From the NCBI RefSeq assembly GCF_011927955.1, contig NZ_JAATJN010000001.1, positions 2,418,001 to 2,482,000 on the forward strand: DNA of 64,000 bases, given 5' to 3'. The position numbers and the translations under genes were made by a program. How positions within the stretch are numbered: position 1 is the first letter of the stretch; each line of letters starts with the position of its first letter. The DNA comes from Brevibacterium marinum (GTDB lineage Bacteria; Actinomycetota; Actinomycetes; Actinomycetales; Brevibacteriaceae). This document shows, piece by piece, positions 42,764 to 51,981 of this stretch. The notes below the pieces were generated by a model, which saw nothing but the letters and a program-made list of their open reading frames with translations, had not been told where the DNA came from and ran no database searches.

Positions 42764-42931
42764 CTGTGCGGCCCCCTTCTGCAGGTGCGATGAGGGACGC
42801 CACGCAATGCGAACATCCGATGCAGCCGAGTACCGGCAGCGGCCCCGAGGGCGAGATTCGGCACACAAGAGGCTCGAGGCTCAGGTCAGCTGCACCAGAG
42901 AACGGCCAGCCTTACAACGGGGCGCCAGGGG

Positions 42932-43017
42932 CACGCGCAGTTGCGCCGGACAGGCGCAGCTGAGCCGGGCACGCGCAGACCGCCCCGGGCACGCGCAGAT
43001 GCGCCGGGCACACGCAC
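42932..43017. repeat. 19–20-bp iterated repeat, five copies
   Basis: The 9-mer CACGCGCAG occurs at 42932, 42970 and 42990, with variants CAGGCGCAG at 42951 and CACACGCAC at 43009. The steps are 19, 19, 20 and 19 nt, and the linkers share GCCGGG. It lies in a convergent intergenic region with no gene. Confidence 0.75.
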
Positions 43018-43046
43018 ACGCCCAGGTCGGCCGAGTGGTTCTGCCG

Positions 43047-45401
43047 TCAGCGAGGCGGATTGAAGATGCTGGCCGGCCAGATCCTCGCGGTGATGCGGGC
43101 CCCGGGGGAGGCGTCCTCCGCGAGGTCGGTTCTCACCTCGTCGATGAGGGCGCTGACCTCGACCGCGGAGATCCCCTTCTCGCTGGCTCCGTACCGCCGG
43201 TTCTCAAGGGCGTCGATGAATGCGGCCAGGGGCGTGTCCCGGTCCGCGCTGTGCGACGATGACGAGGGTGCCGGGCTGCGCAACGCGGTGAATCCGTCAC
43301 CGGTGTCACGAGCAGCCCCGGACGTCTCGGGCGCGGACTCCCCGGACGGAGCCTCGGACGGAGCCTCCGACTCCTCCGTTGCGCCTCCGGCCTTGTTCGC
43401 CAGTACGAGTTCATTGAACCGCAGCGTTCTGCTCGGGTCGAGACTCTGCCCATAGTCCGTAGACAGCGCCCTGACTTCCGTCCACACTGCTTCCAGATTC
43501 TCCGGATCTCGGGTGCGACGGCGACGCAGGATGAGCCTCCACAGGGCAGGGATGGCCGCAAGCAGGAGTATGACGAGGACGATGAGCCCGGACCACAGAT
43601 ATGTGCCGATGTTCGTCCCGGCAGGCTCGGCGGCCGCCGTCGTCTCTTCCTCGGAGGGGCTTTCGGATTCCCCGGCATCGGATTCCTCGGAGCCTTCTGT
43701 GGGCTCATCGGACGGTGAGGAGGTCTCCTCGGACTCCTCTTCGGAGTCCTCTCCGGTGCTGCCGCTGGCGACGGTCCATTTCGGCGGTTCGCCGGCGGGT
43801 CCGCCGGGAGTCGGTTCGAAGCGGACCCAGCCGGCATCTTCGAAGTACAGCTCCGGCCAGGCGTGAGAGTCCTGCATGCTGACGTCGAACCGGTCTCCGT
43901 TCTCGGTGCCTTCGCCGAAGCCCACGCCGATGCGTGCCGGAATGCCCATCGTTCTGGCCATGACCGTCATCGCCGAGGAGAACTGAACACAGTAGCCCTG
44001 CTTATCGGCGAGGAAATCCGAGATCGCGTCGCCGCTGGCCTTTTCCGGGGCGTCGAGAGAATATTCGAAGTCGCCGCCGCGGAAGTACGCCTGGAGCATA
44101 ACGGCGGCCTCCCACTGATTCTCCGCGCCGGCGGTGACCTCCTCGGCGGTCTCCTGCACACTGTTCGGCAGGCTCTCAGGAACCTCGAGCTCGGTTTCGA
44201 AGTCACTGGAATCCACGGGTGTCGAGTTCTGCAGATCGCTGACGTTCGGATTCACCGACAGGTAGTCCATCGAATAGTCCTGGCCACCGGACTTCTCACC
44301 GTTGCCGACGATCGTCAGCGACTTCTCGTCGTAGATCCACCGACGGTCCAGTCCGGTCGGCTGCTGAGGTGCGTACGGGGTCGGCAGGTACTGCTGATCG
44401 TATTCATCGCTGACAGTGACGTTGATCCGCTCTTCACTGTAGTTCTTGTCCCGTGGCAGCCCCTCGGGCCAGGGCAGGCCCTCGTTCGCGATCGCGAACG
44501 CGTCGAGGGGGAACGGAGTCGGAGCCCAGGTCTGTCCGTCGAAGGAATTGATCGAGGTCAGCCTGATCGGCTGTCCCTCGTCATCGGTGGTGGAATAGTC
44601 GAATAGGACCGAATCGTCACGATCGCCGAGGTCGGCTCGCAGGTCGAGGAACGGGTTCGTCACCGTGAGATCGCCTTTGTCGCTGGCAGCGCGGTCGGGA
44701 AGAGTGGGCACCTCCGGAAGCAGCACGGGCGCGCCGATGCCGATGGCGACGGCGAGTGCCCCCGCCGCGGTCGCGGTGAGACCACTGCGCCACTTCGCCG
44801 CCGGGAAGTACGGGCTGAGTATGAGGAGGAGGAAGGCCGCCAAGATTGCGACGACGTGCCACCACTGCACCTGGGTGGGAGCGAAGAAGACGGGAATCAT
44901 CCACAGGATGAGGAGCAGAACACCGCTGACCTTCGGAGCCTTGAGGTCAGCGACGAGCCCGTCGATGAGGATGGTGATGAGGGTGAACGCGATCGTCAGC
45001 ATCGCGGTGAAACCGGGTGTGCTCGGTGCCGGTGGAGTCGTGGCGTAGAGGTCGCTGACGCCCTCCGAGAGAAGGTCGATGACCGTCGTGAATGAACTTG
45101 CGGTGGGAACGAAACCGAGGATCAGCGTGCTCGGTGCGCACAGGAGGAGGACCGTGATGAGACCGACCACGCATTGAGCGATCACTGCGGCTCCGGTGGC
45201 CCTGAGGGTGGGCACGCTGCGGAAGATCGCGCCCACGACCACGATCACCAGAATCGAGATGAGGACGGATGGAAGCCACGCGAAGTCGGAGAACACGGCG
45301 GACAGTCCCACGGCGGACAGGACCATTGCCACGAATACGGCGCAGGCCTCGAGCCAAACCGGTGACCGCCCGTCAGGGGCCTCGCGTGTGTCCGCGCTCA
45401 T
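43047..45401 (-). CDS. Membrane transglutaminase-like protein (DUF3488/DUF4129)
   Basis: The 784-residue protein has about six N-terminal membrane helices (residues 20–210), then an extracellular transglutaminase-like domain with Cys in GYCVQFSSAMTVMARTMGIP, His in MQDSHAWPEL and a following Asp/Glu region, a Ser/Glu-rich linker, one more helix (YLWSGLIVLVILLLAAIPAL) and a C-terminal DUF4129-like domain containing LRFNELVLAN. The role is unknown; the MoxR–DUF58–transglutaminase trio is widespread and usually thought to assemble or cross-link surface proteins. The ATG at 45401 overlaps the DUF58 stop. Confidence 0.9.
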   Translation of the reverse strand: MSADTREAPDGRSPVWLEACAVFVAMVLSAVGLSAVFSDFAWLPSVLISILVIVVVGAIFRSVPTLRATGAAVIAQCVVGLITVLLLCAPSTLILGFVPTASSFTTVIDLLSEGVSDLYATTPPAPSTPGFTAMLTIAFTLITILIDGLVADLKAPKVSGVLLLILWMIPVFFAPTQVQWWHVVAILAAFLLLILSPYFPAAKWRSGLTATAAGALAVAIGIGAPVLLPEVPTLPDRAASDKGDLTVTNPFLDLRADLGDRDDSVLFDYSTTDDEGQPIRLTSINSFDGQTWAPTPFPLDAFAIANEGLPWPEGLPRDKNYSEERINVTVSDEYDQQYLPTPYAPQQPTGLDRRWIYDEKSLTIVGNGEKSGGQDYSMDYLSVNPNVSDLQNSTPVDSSDFETELEVPESLPNSVQETAEEVTAGAENQWEAAVMLQAYFRGGDFEYSLDAPEKASGDAISDFLADKQGYCVQFSSAMTVMARTMGIPARIGVGFGEGTENGDRFDVSMQDSHAWPELYFEDAGWVRFEPTPGGPAGEPPKWTVASGSTGEDSEEESEETSSPSDEPTEGSEESDAGESESPSEEETTAAAEPAGTNIGTYLWSGLIVLVILLLAAIPALWRLILRRRRTRDPENLEAVWTEVRALSTDYGQSLDPSRTLRFNELVLANKAGGATEESEAPSEAPSGESAPETSGAARDTGDGFTALRSPAPSSSSHSADRDTPLAAFIDALENRRYGASEKGISAVEVSALIDEVRTDLAEDASPGARITARIWPASIFNPPR

Positions 45402-46546
45402 CGCTTCACCCGCTTCGAATCGAAGGTCGTCCATGATTCGGGCAGATCCTCGCTGAGCCCCAGCATCGTCATGTCGTTGATCTCGTCGAGGCTGCGGATG
45501 GTCACCGGCACGCGCCGAGAGAACTGGGCGGCCAGTTCCTTGCCGCGAGCCTCGTCGACGGCGCAGATGACGATGGTGTTGGGGTTGTCATGAGAGGGCA
45601 GCTGAACTCGACCGGCCTCGACGAGGGCGGTGAGCAGGCGCAGTCTGTCGATATCGCGTTGTCCTTTGAATCTGATGTGATGTCCGGGGGCGACGACGAA
45701 GACCTCGTAGTCGGAACGCAGGAATGCCGTTGCCGCAGCGGCAGCCGCGGCCAGTAGGAATTCCACCTCGACGGAGTCCGGATGGTCATCATCGCCGTGG
45801 AGATCGACGACGATGAGCGCGTAGAGCGTCTCCTCATCCGCTTCGTGCCGGACCATGAGCTCACCGGACTTCGCGGTGCTCGGCCAATGGACGTGCCGGA
45901 GATCGTCGCCGGGAACGTACTCACGAGTGTGGAAGTCCCGTGAGGTGTGGCCCGCTCGGATTCTCCCGTCGTCCAGGCGCGCCGGTCTGGCCGCCGAGTC
46001 GGAGGGGATGCGTGCGGGCAGGATCGGCACGGAGACCGCAATGGGGTAACCGGCGAGAACCTTCTTCTTCCTCGTCACCAGGCCGAACGGTCCCGACACC
46101 GTGATGAGCACCGATTCCACTCCGCTGAGGCCACGACGATTGGGAGTGAACGACGTCATCACAGTCTGTGACGCTCCGTGGGCCAGCGGCGGCACTTCGC
46201 CGACGGTCGAGTCGCCGAATCCGTCCGCGGCGAGGAAGTCGATCGTCGACGCCGGGATCGGCAGACGTCCGGTGTTGGTCACGAGAGCCTCGATTTCGAC
46301 TTCCTTGCCTTCGGGGGCAAGGGGGTAGCGCTCCCGGGACTGAGGCAGGGCGACCGTCGGCAGGACCGTCCGCAGTGTGATCGAAACGCGACGTGTGCCC
46401 CAGGTGATCAGCAATGCAGACAGGAGCACCAGGGCCAGCAGCAGGAGCCCGGCAGGCAGCAGTCCGGGCAGCGCGAATCGGTATGCCGTGACGATCAGCG
46501 CTGCCCCGGCGAGGACGAAGATGATTCCTGAGGTGCTCAGACGCAT
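45398..46546 (-). CDS. DUF58 protein
   Basis: The 382-residue protein has two N-terminal hydrophobic segments (IIFVLAGAALIVTAYRFALP; AGLLLLALVLLSALLITWG), then the DUF58 core with DFHTREYVPGDDLRHVHW followed by PSTAKSGELMVR, and a von Willebrand-like fold. It probably works as an adaptor for the MoxR ATPase. The ATG at 46546 lies 4 nt after the moxR stop; an upstream open frame inside moxR is not needed. Confidence 0.88.
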   Translation of the reverse strand: MRLSTSGIIFVLAGAALIVTAYRFALPGLLPAGLLLLALVLLSALLITWGTRRVSITLRTVLPTVALPQSRERYPLAPEGKEVEIEALVTNTGRLPIPASTIDFLAADGFGDSTVGEVPPLAHGASQTVMTSFTPNRRGLSGVESVLITVSGPFGLVTRKKKVLAGYPIAVSVPILPARIPSDSAARPARLDDGRIRAGHTSRDFHTREYVPGDDLRHVHWPSTAKSGELMVRHEADEETLYALIVVDLHGDDDHPDSVEVEFLLAAAAAAATAFLRSDYEVFVVAPGHHIRFKGQRDIDRLRLLTALVEAGRVQLPSHDNPNTIVICAVDEARGKELAAQFSRRVPVTIRSLDEINDMTMLGLSEDLPESWTTFDSKRVKR

Positions 46547-46550
46547 GTGG

Positions 46551-47540
46551 TCACTGACCCGTGGAGATGGGAATTCGGGCCAACACTCGGCCGATGAGCT
46601 CGGCCGCGAGTTCGGAGTCGTCACCGTCGCGAGGAATGATGCGATGAGCCAGGATGGAGGGCGCGAGCGCCTGAATGTCGTCCGGAGTCACGAAGGTCCG
46701 ACCGGACAGTGCGGCACGGGCCTTGGCCGCCCGGAGGAGGTGGACGCCGCCCCTGGGCGAACAGCCGAGGAGGATCGTCTGGTCGTTGCGGGTGGCGTGG
46801 AGGATGGAGACGATGTATTCGCGCAGCTGCCGGGCCGCGCTGACGTGTCGGACGATCTCACGTGCCTGGTTGATCTGCTCGAGGCTGGTCACCGGGGTCG
46901 CACTGGAGAGCGGATCGTGCTCGATCTGGTTGTCCAGGAGGTCGATCTCGTCCGCAGTGTGGGGATAGCCCAGCGAGATGCGAGTCATGAAGCGATCTCG
47001 CTGTGCCTCAGGAAGCGCATAGGTGCCTTCCATGTCGATCGGGTTCTGAGTGGCGACGACGATGAACGGTGAGGGCATCTGATACGTCGCACCGTCGATT
47101 GTGGCCTGCCCCTCTGCCATGCACTCGAGCATCGCGGACTGCGTCTTGGGGGAGGCGCGGTTGATCTCGTCGGCGATGACGATGTTGGCGAATACCGGAC
47201 CCTGTCGGAACTCGAAGTGCTTGGTCTCCTGGTTGAACAGGTTGACTCCGACGACATCTGTGGGCAACAGGTCGGGGGTGAACTGGATCCGTCTCACCGA
47301 ACCGTCCACGACCTTGCCCATGGCGCGTGCCAACAGGGTCTTTCCGACTCCGGGCACATCTTCGAGGAGGACATGGCCCCCTGCCAGGAGTGCTATCAGC
47401 GACAGGCCGACTGCATCGTCCTTGCCTTCGAGGACGGCGTTCATCGCCGTACGTGCCCGTGAGGTCAGTTGCTGCACCCATTCGATGTGCTCGGAACCGA
47501 TCACGGAATTGGTCTGAGTACCTTCTTGGCTGATCGACAT
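46551..47540 (-). CDS. moxR: MoxR family AAA+ ATPase
   Basis: The 329-residue ATPase has Walker A in LLEDVPGVGKTLLARAM, Walker B in IVIADEINRASPKTQSAMLE, and AEGQATIDGATYQMPSPFIV with the sensor ATQNPIDMEGTYALPEAQRD. It is a chaperone-like protein that works with DUF58/transglutaminase partners. Two ATGs are possible: 47540 (used here) and 47549, which is only 3 nt after AGGAGAC; the difference is three residues. It heads the minus-strand trio. Confidence 0.92.
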   Translation of the reverse strand: MSISQEGTQTNSVIGSEHIEWVQQLTSRARTAMNAVLEGKDDAVGLSLIALLAGGHVLLEDVPGVGKTLLARAMGKVVDGSVRRIQFTPDLLPTDVVGVNLFNQETKHFEFRQGPVFANIVIADEINRASPKTQSAMLECMAEGQATIDGATYQMPSPFIVVATQNPIDMEGTYALPEAQRDRFMTRISLGYPHTADEIDLLDNQIEHDPLSSATPVTSLEQINQAREIVRHVSAARQLREYIVSILHATRNDQTILLGCSPRGGVHLLRAAKARAALSGRTFVTPDDIQALAPSILAHRIIPRDGDDSELAAELIGRVLARIPISTGQ

Positions 47541-47688
47541 GAACCCATTGTCTCCTATCGCGCGCTCGGCATCCACATAGGACGTGTTCAGCCTCTTCCG
47601 AGCCCGCCCCCATTCGCCTCCCCGGCACCTGTCGGCCCCGGCCAGCGGACCCCATCCACTTCGCTCCCCACATCGCTCCACCGGAAAC

Positions 47689-47736
47689 CCCCACTTCCCT
47701 CCCCACTTCCCTCCCCACTCTCCTCCCCAGCTTCTT
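47689..47736. repeat. 12-bp pyrimidine-rich tandem repeat, four copies
   Basis: Units CCCCACTTCCCT (47689–47700 and 47701–47712), CCCCACTCTCCT (47713–47724) and CCCCAGCTTCTT (47725–47736). On the minus strand it is a G/A-rich tract about 150 nt upstream of moxR. Confidence 0.75.
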
Positions 47737-47924
47737 CTCCATGCGGCTCTCCGAGTGGGCTCTCGCCCGGAAACTCGGGGTTCTCGGCATCTGTTCGTCC
47801 CTGACTGCACGTGGCACGGCGCCTTACGGAGGACGCGAAACAAGACGCGGAATCCCGCTTGCGACTCGCCGAACGCAAATTTTCCCCACTTTCCTCCACC
47901 TATCTGACCTGGTCTTATATAGCC

Positions 47925-47954
47925 TTGAGGGGAGACCGATAGTCGAAGTACTAG
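47925..47954 (+). promoter_or_regulatory. mraZ promoter candidate
   Basis: TTGAGG (47925–47930) and TACTAG (47949–47954) are spaced by 18 nt, just upstream of the MraZ repeats. TAGCTT at 47952–47957 is an alternative -10. Confidence 0.5.
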
Positions 47955-47959
47955 CTTGT

Positions 47960-47984
47960 GTGGAGGGAAGTGGAGTACTGTGGT
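47960..47984 (+). promoter_or_regulatory. MraZ operator: three GTGG repeats at 10-bp spacing
   Basis: GTGGA at 47960 and 47970 and GTGGT at 47980 lie one helical turn apart, the arrangement MraZ oligomers recognise in other bacteria. A 7-bp inverted repeat, CCGATAG (47936–47942) and CTATCGG (47987–47993), brackets the site. Confidence 0.8.
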
Positions 47985-48025
47985 TGCTATCGGAGCCGAT
48001 CGGGTTTCGAAAGGGGTGAGACGAC

Positions 48026-48457
48026 ATGTTCTTGGGCACTCATATGCAGAAGCTCGACGACAAGGGTCGGCTCATCCTGCCCGCAAAGTTCCGGGAGGAG
48101 CTTTCGCCCGGTCTCGTACTGACCCGTGGACAGGAGAACTGCCTCACCCTGTTCCCCACCACGGAGTTCGAAGCCGAGCACGAGCGAATCCAGAACGCGC
48201 CGAAGACGAATAAGGAAGCCCGCGACTACCAGCGTGTGTTCCTGTCGGCGGCCTTTGCGGATCAGCCGGACAAACAGGGGCGCATCACGGTCCCGAACAT
48301 ATTGCGGCAGTACGCATCACTTGACCGGGAAGTCGCAGTGATCGGCATGGGCAACCGCGTTGAGATCTGGGACTCACCGACATGGGAGAACTACCTGGTC
48401 GGCGCTCAGCAGGCATTCGCTGAGCGTGAGAGCGAGGTGATCCCCGGAGTGATCTGA
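48026..48457 (+). CDS. mraZ: Transcriptional regulator MraZ
   Basis: The 143-residue protein has two SpoVT/AbrB-like halves: FLGTHMQKLDDKGRLILPAK, then FREEL; and FADQPDKQGRITVPNILRQY. MraZ binds repeats upstream of its own gene and represses or tunes the dcw cluster. AAAGGGGTGAG precedes the ATG, and the predicted operator is 42 nt upstream. Confidence 0.97.
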   Translation: MFLGTHMQKLDDKGRLILPAKFREELSPGLVLTRGQENCLTLFPTTEFEAEHERIQNAPKTNKEARDYQRVFLSAAFADQPDKQGRITVPNILRQYASLDREVAVIGMGNRVEIWDSPTWENYLVGAQQAFAERESEVIPGVI

Positions 48458-48624
48458 TTCTGCTCGGGTTTGATCCTTGCCCGCCGTGTTCGAGTTTCGG
48501 GGAACTTCCCCGTTTCCGAAGCTCGGCAGTCCTGACACACTTCCCCGGTGCCAGGGCAGCGGCGGACAAGGTTCTGGCTCCAGCAGTTCAACCCCACGAC
48601 AACCACCCACGAAGGACTCACCCC

Positions 48625-49587
48625 ATGAACGAGCAGCATGTGCCAGTGCTCCTGGAGCGCGTGGTCGAGCTCATCGGAGTCGGAGTCCAGGCGGCCAGAG
48701 ACAGAGGCCACACACCGATCGTCGTGGACGGCACCCTGGGCATGGGCGGACATTCGGAAGCCGTCCTCTCAGCCTTCCCCGATGCTCATCTCATCGGCGT
48801 CGACCGCGACACCCAGGCCATTGACATCGCCACCAGGAGATTGGCTCCCTTCTCCGATCGCACGGACATCGTCCACGCCGTCGATGACGAGATTCCCGGG
48901 ATCCTCGACGACCTCGGAGTCGAATCGATCAGTGCAGTGCTGCTCGACCTCGGCGTCTCGTCCCTGCAGCTCGACGAGGACGAACGCGGTTTCTCCTATT
49001 CCCGACCTGCGCCGCTGGACATGAGGATGGACCGGACCCAGACGCTGACCGCCGCCGAGGTGCTGGCCACCTACTCCGAAGCCGAACTTCGCCGGATCCT
49101 GCGAGAGTACGGCGAGGAGAAGATGGCGGGCCGAATCGCGAAGATCATCGTCGCCGACCGTGGGCACGCACCGTGGGAGACCTCGCAGCAGCTCGCAGCG
49201 ATGCTGGAACGGGTCCTTCCCCAGACGAAGAAGAGGTCCCACCCCGCCAAGCGGACGTTCCAAGCCCTGCGCATCGAAGTCAACGACGAACTCGGGGTGC
49301 TGCGAACCGCGCTCCCGGAGGCATTGAGGGCACTGCATCTCGGGGGAGTGGCGGTCGTCGAGTCGTACCAGTCCCTCGAGGACACGATCGTGAAGAAGAT
49401 CTTCCGCACGGCGGCCACCACCTCGGCGCCGCCGGACATGCCGGTCGTCCCCGAAGAGCTCCAGCCGTGGCTGTCCGAGATCATCCGCGGGGCGGAGCGG
49501 GCTGACGGCGACGAAGCAGACAGGAACCCACGCGCCCAGAGCGTGCGATTGCGTGCAGTACAGAAGATCAGGGAGGCAAGATCGTGA
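48625..49587 (+). CDS. rsmH: 16S rRNA (cytosine-N4)-methyltransferase
   Basis: The 320-residue SAM-dependent enzyme methylates C1402 (E. coli numbering) of 16S rRNA. VVDGTLGMGGHSEAVL is the SAM loop; LDLGVSSLQLDEDERGFSY, then PLDMRMD, and RTFQALRIEVNDELG are diagnostic. GAAGGA precedes the ATG. The 167-nt gap after mraZ shows no clear feature. Its stop overlaps the ftsL start (GTGA). Confidence 0.96.
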   Translation: MNEQHVPVLLERVVELIGVGVQAARDRGHTPIVVDGTLGMGGHSEAVLSAFPDAHLIGVDRDTQAIDIATRRLAPFSDRTDIVHAVDDEIPGILDDLGVESISAVLLDLGVSSLQLDEDERGFSYSRPAPLDMRMDRTQTLTAAEVLATYSEAELRRILREYGEEKMAGRIAKIIVADRGHAPWETSQQLAAMLERVLPQTKKRSHPAKRTFQALRIEVNDELGVLRTALPEALRALHLGGVAVVESYQSLEDTIVKKIFRTAATTSAPPDMPVVPEELQPWLSEIIRGAERADGDEADRNPRAQSVRLRAVQKIREARS

Positions 49588-50150
49588 GGAACGCTCAAGC
49601 AGCTGTCCGCCAACCCCGCGCCACAGAACGGACGCGACGCCTCGACGAAAGCAGCGGTCGGCAGGCGCCGCCGAGACTCAGACTCCTCAAATTCGAGTTG
49701 CCGAAGGCCAGAGTCCCGTTCTCGATGCTCTGCGTGGCGATCCTCGTCGCCACGCTCGTCGCGGTGCTGCTGCTCAACATCTTCATCTCCCACACGTCCT
49801 ACCAGATCGATCAGCTCAACTCCGAGAAGCAGCAGCTGGCAGAGCAGAAGGACCAACTGGTGGAGGACAACTCCTATCGCGAATCCCCGCAGAACATCTC
49901 AATCGCAGCCGAAGAGCTTGGTCTGGTCCGCGACTCCTCGCCCGAGTTCCTCGATGCGAAGACCGGCAAGATCATCGATGCGCCCCCGATCGACGTGAGC
50001 GGGGAAAAGAAGCCGACAGTTGTGCCCGGCCCGCGTGCCGATACCCGTGAAGACCTGCGCCCCAACCTACGATCGGATGAGAAGCTTCCGGTGGTCGGCG
50101 GCAGTCCCAGCGAGGACATCGCCCCACCGGCTCAGGAAGCTCCGGAATAG
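49584..50150 (+). CDS. ftsL: Cell division protein FtsL-like
   Basis: The 188-residue bitopic protein has a basic cytoplasmic N-terminus, a membrane helix (MLCVAILVATLVAVLLLNIF, about residues 48–67), then a short coiled coil (QIDQLNSEKQQLAEQKDQLV) and a Pro/Asp-rich extracellular tail. Identification rests on topology and position between rsmH and ftsI. With FtsB/FtsQ it activates FtsWI. The GTG start overlaps the rsmH stop. Confidence 0.85.
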   Translation: MRNAQAAVRQPRATERTRRLDESSGRQAPPRLRLLKFELPKARVPFSMLCVAILVATLVAVLLLNIFISHTSYQIDQLNSEKQQLAEQKDQLVEDNSYRESPQNISIAAEELGLVRDSSPEFLDAKTGKIIDAPPIDVSGEKKPTVVPGPRADTREDLRPNLRSDEKLPVVGGSPSEDIAPPAQEAPE

Positions 50151-50199
50151 GGCGAATCCACCAGCCGCTCGCCGATCAGCATAGAGCAAGGACAGTGAC

Positions 50200-51981
50200 A
50201 TGGGCCCACGAGCCACTCGGGTGAAGAAAAAGGGCGAACGAGGCAAACCCAACCTCCGCCTGCGGATGGCAGTGATCGCGAGTCTGTCCATCCTGGTTCT
50301 CCTCGTCACCGCGGGACGACTGGTCTCGATCCAGGGAATGGACTCGATGAAACTGGCCGAGAAGGCACTGTCGAATCGGCTGGTGACGAAGACGCTGCCT
50401 GCCGCACGAGGGCAGATCCTGGCCGACGACGGCACCGTCCTCGCCGACAGCGTCTCTCGATACCGACTCGTCGTCGACCAGCAGAACGTGGCCCAGTACG
50501 AGGTCGACGGAGAACTGGTCGGCGCCTGGGGTGCCGCCGAAGCACTGGCGAAGCCGCTGCACACCGACCCCGGAGTCCTGTACCCGAAGCTCGTCGGCGA
50601 CAAACGGTGGAACCCTGTTGCCGAGGGCGTGACCTCGGAGACCTGGCGGGCCGTGAAGGATCTCAACATCCTCGGCATCTCAGCCGAGGAATACGCTGTG
50701 CGCTCCTACCCTGCGGGAGGAGTGGCGGGCAACCTCGTGGGCTTCATCAGTTCGGACGGAAAGGCGCAGGCGGGCCTGGAGAAGGCCTACAACGAACAGC
50801 TGAGTGGGCGCGACGGCCAGCAGCAGTACGAGCGCGGGGCACGCGGTGAGATCATCCCCCTGGGCGACAACAACATGCGCGAAGCCGTCGACGGTCAGGG
50901 CGTGCAGACGACGATCGACCCCGCACTGCAGTACTACGCCCAGCAGGCGATCGAGGAACAGCGGGTAGAACATGAGGCGGAATCCGCGTCGATCGTGGTC
51001 AAAGACATCAAGACAGGCAAGATCCTCACCGCGGCCGACGCCCCCAGCGTCGACCCGAACTCGCCGGGCAAGGTGGATGGGACCGACCGTGGGTCCCGCA
51101 TCTTCACCGATGTGTTCGAACCCGGCTCAACGGCGAAGATGGTCACGGCTGCCGCTCTGCTCGACCAGGGGCTTGTCACTCCGGAACAGGAATTCACCGT
51201 CCCGGACAAATGGAAGGCACCCAATGGTGAGGAATTTCGGGACTCGGCCCCGCACCCAGACGAGAAGCTGACCTTCGCCGGAATCCTCGCCGAATCCTCC
51301 AACACAGGGACCCTCCTGGCCGGCAACGCACTCAGCGTGAAGCAGCGCTACGGGTACCTGGACAAATTCGGCTTCGGCTCGACTTCGGGCATCGACTTCC
51401 CTGCGGAGACGGCCGGCATCCTCAACAGCTACGAAGACTGGGACGGGCGAACCAAATACACGGTGATGTTCGGACAGGGCATGGCTGCGAATGCCCTACA
51501 GACCACCGACGTCATCGCGACCATCGCCAACGGCGGAGTCCACGTTCCCTCGAGGCTCGTCGACGGAACGGTCTCACCGTCGGGCAAGACGATTCCGAAG
51601 CCGGCGGACGAACCGCAGCGAGTCATCAGCGAGAAGGCGGCGGACCAGACACTGACCATGCTCGAAGGCGTCGTCGCCGAGGGCACGGGAAAATCCGCGG
51701 CCGTCTCCGGGTACCGGGTCGCCGGCAAGACCGGTACTGCCCAGGCTCCGGCCGCCGAGGGCGGAGGCTACGATGGATACACCGCCTCATTCGTCGGAGT
51801 TCTCCCCGCAGAAGACCCGCAGATCGCGATCTCCGTGACATTGCAGCGGCCCAGAAACGGCTATTACGGTGGTAGCGCCGCAGCCCCGGTCTTCTCCGAC
51901 GTCGCCGGCTTCGCCATGCGCCACCTCAAGATCCCTCCGTCGACGGCGGAACCCCAGCTACCTGCTCGAGAATGGAAATAA
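50200..51981 (+). CDS. ftsI: Penicillin-binding protein, FtsI/PBP2-type transpeptidase
   Basis: The 593-residue class B PBP has a cytoplasmic basic segment, one membrane helix (MAVIASLSILVLLVTAGRLV), the pedestal domain (ARGQILADDGTVLADSVSRY) and a transpeptidase domain with Ser310 in EPGSTAKMV, the SSN motif in LAESSNTG, and KTGTA in VAGKTGTAQ. It cross-links septal peptidoglycan with FtsW. No PASTA domain is present at the C-terminus. Confidence 0.96.
   Translation: MGPRATRVKKKGERGKPNLRLRMAVIASLSILVLLVTAGRLVSIQGMDSMKLAEKALSNRLVTKTLPAARGQILADDGTVLADSVSRYRLVVDQQNVAQYEVDGELVGAWGAAEALAKPLHTDPGVLYPKLVGDKRWNPVAEGVTSETWRAVKDLNILGISAEEYAVRSYPAGGVAGNLVGFISSDGKAQAGLEKAYNEQLSGRDGQQQYERGARGEIIPLGDNNMREAVDGQGVQTTIDPALQYYAQQAIEEQRVEHEAESASIVVKDIKTGKILTAADAPSVDPNSPGKVDGTDRGSRIFTDVFEPGSTAKMVTAAALLDQGLVTPEQEFTVPDKWKAPNGEEFRDSAPHPDEKLTFAGILAESSNTGTLLAGNALSVKQRYGYLDKFGFGSTSGIDFPAETAGILNSYEDWDGRTKYTVMFGQGMAANALQTTDVIATIANGGVHVPSRLVDGTVSPSGKTIPKPADEPQRVISEKAADQTLTMLEGVVAEGTGKSAAVSGYRVAGKTGTAQAPAAEGGGYDGYTASFVGVLPAEDPQIAISVTLQRPRNGYYGGSAAAPVFSDVAGFAMRHLKIPPSTAEPQLPAREWK

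Larger units (their letters stand above)
42538..43046. other. Long convergent intergenic region
   Basis: About 510 bases between DUF3040 and the transglutaminase gene. It holds a Rho-independent terminator, a possible 48-codon minus-strand ORF and an iterated 19–20-bp repeat. Several longer open frames cross it, but none has a recognisable protein or consistent coding features. Confidence 0.7.
47541..48025. other. Divergent region between moxR and mraZ
   Basis: These 485 bases contain no convincing gene. They hold a 12-bp pyrimidine-rich tandem repeat and, close to mraZ, a promoter and the MraZ operator. An open minus-strand frame of about 100 codons across 47588–47899 is low-complexity and judged non-coding. 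Confidence 0.75.

Noticed and set aside
42738..43262. Plus-strand ORF of 174 codons across the DUF3040–transglutaminase gap
   Set aside because: It runs antisense into the transglutaminase gene and across iterated repeats, with Arg/Ala-rich shadow composition.
47588..47899. 103-codon minus-strand ORF between moxR and mraZ
   Set aside because: Its translation is Gly/Glu/Ser repeat generated by the 12-bp DNA repeat, without a Shine-Dalgarno or homologue I recognise.
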